Shown here piece by piece: positions 63,731 to 64,000 of a stretch of 64,000 bases of DNA. A program made the translations under genes and the position numbers. A model generated the notes under the pieces. It was given only the letters and a program-made list of their open reading frames with translations. It did not search any database and had not been told where the DNA came from. Where the stretch lies: assembly GCF_037126175.1 (NCBI RefSeq), contig NZ_CP146986.1, positions 806,001 to 870,000 of the forward strand, given 5' to 3'. This DNA comes from Pseudomonas sp. RSB 5.4 (lineage in GTDB: Bacteria > Pseudomonadota > Gammaproteobacteria > Pseudomonadales > Pseudomonadaceae). Positions within the stretch are counted from its first letter, which is position 1, and each line of letters opens with the position of its first letter.

Positions 63731-64000
63731 ATGATCGCATTCACGGTAAACGGCGAACGACGCGAGCTGGATGAAGCGTCCCCCTCCATGCCCTTGTTAT
63801 GGGTACTGCGTGATCAACTGAAACTCACCGGCACCAAATTCGGCTGCGGCATGGGCCTGTGCGGTGCCTGCACCGTGCACCTGGACGGCGTCGCGGTGCG
63901 TTCCTGCCAGTTGCCGCTGGCCGCCGTTGCGGGCCACAGCATCACCACCATCGAAGGCTTGTCGCCGACGCAAAGCCATCCGTTGCAACTGGCCTGGGTC
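63731..64000 (+). CDS. [2Fe-2S] small subunit of a molybdenum hydroxylase (5' part, cut by window end)
   Basis: The first 90 codons of an isoquinoline/nicotinate/aldehyde-dehydrogenase-type small subunit. The plant-ferredoxin-like cluster [15 protein letters not shown] near residue 38, with a further Cys in RSCQLPL near 58, is typical. [15 protein letters not shown] precedes it. GGAG lies 8 bases before the ATG at 63731. The frame is open at the window end. The large molybdopterin subunit and a cytochrome or chaperone gene should follow. The substrate, perhaps an N-heteroaromatic or aldehyde, cannot be told. Confidence 0.88.
   Translation, partial: MIAFTVNGERRELDEASPSMPLLWVLRDQLKLTGTKFGCGMGLCGACTVHLDGVAVRSCQLPLAAVAGHSITTIEGLSPTQSHPLQLAWV

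Overview
This window looks like chromosome of a fluorescent Pseudomonas, most likely the P. fluorescens group. The evidence is hcnBC, the bkdR-bkdA1A2B-lpdV locus, a DUF6124-type gene, a GC-rich and codon-biased coding pattern, and several families of Pseudomonas REP/REPIN repeats in most gene gaps. I see no rRNA, tRNA, transposase, integrase or CRISPR array. All assignments come from reading the sequence; no database search was run.

Region 1 (1-4423): the end of the hydrogen cyanide synthase operon (hcnB 3' part, hcnC), then a convergent Kef-type K+/H+ antiporter. Region 2 (4424-17995) is the most unusual part. A long AT-richer leader carries three decayed copies of the 5' end of the following gene. 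That leader precedes a tight operon: fused indolepyruvate-type 2-oxoacid:ferredoxin oxidoreductase, AfsA-like hotdog protein, OYE-like flavin oxidoreductase, two SDRs, ACP, AMP-dependent acyl ligase, second ACP, KAS III, an SRPBCC-like protein and a LysR regulator. Together they look like a small biosynthetic cluster for a signalling- or lactone-type fatty metabolite. A 2-oxo acid would give an acyl-CoA, which is extended on an ACP, condensed by the AfsA-like enzyme and reduced. The product is unknown.

Region 3 (17985-28616): a ModA-like periplasmic binding protein and an MHS-family transporter; small stress or unknown proteins (RcnB-like, a TTG-started unknown, FKBP, DUF6124); the Ni/Co responsive dmeR-dmeF pair with a G-tract operator; a P450 with an ArsR-type regulator; and a radical SAM/DUF4130 DNA-repair pair preceded by a perfect 13-bp inverted repeat. 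Region 4 (28719-38477+): ilvE with a strong terminator, the bkd operon with divergent bkdR, and a sulfide-oxidation module (persulfide dioxygenase, BigR-like sensor, SQR, TauE/SafE exporter).

Region 5 (39468-52257): an EmrAB-type efflux pair, copCD, and a reductive pyrimidine catabolism locus (RutR-like TetR, preA, preT, dihydropyrimidinase, NCS1 permease, ureidopropionase-like amidase). Region 6 (52384-64000): a DHH phosphoesterase, a 69-aa unknown, an 8-oxoguanine-deaminase-like amidohydrolase with an NCS2 permease, and a COG0523 GTPase. Then comes a ubiX-ubiD pair with two paralogous amidohydrolases, one of which lacks the N-terminal HxH metal motif. A REP tandem array, a LysR regulator and the start of a molybdenum-hydroxylase [2Fe-2S] subunit gene end the window. 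In at least two places a REP element supplies the 3' end of a reading frame (ArsR-like gene, ubiX).
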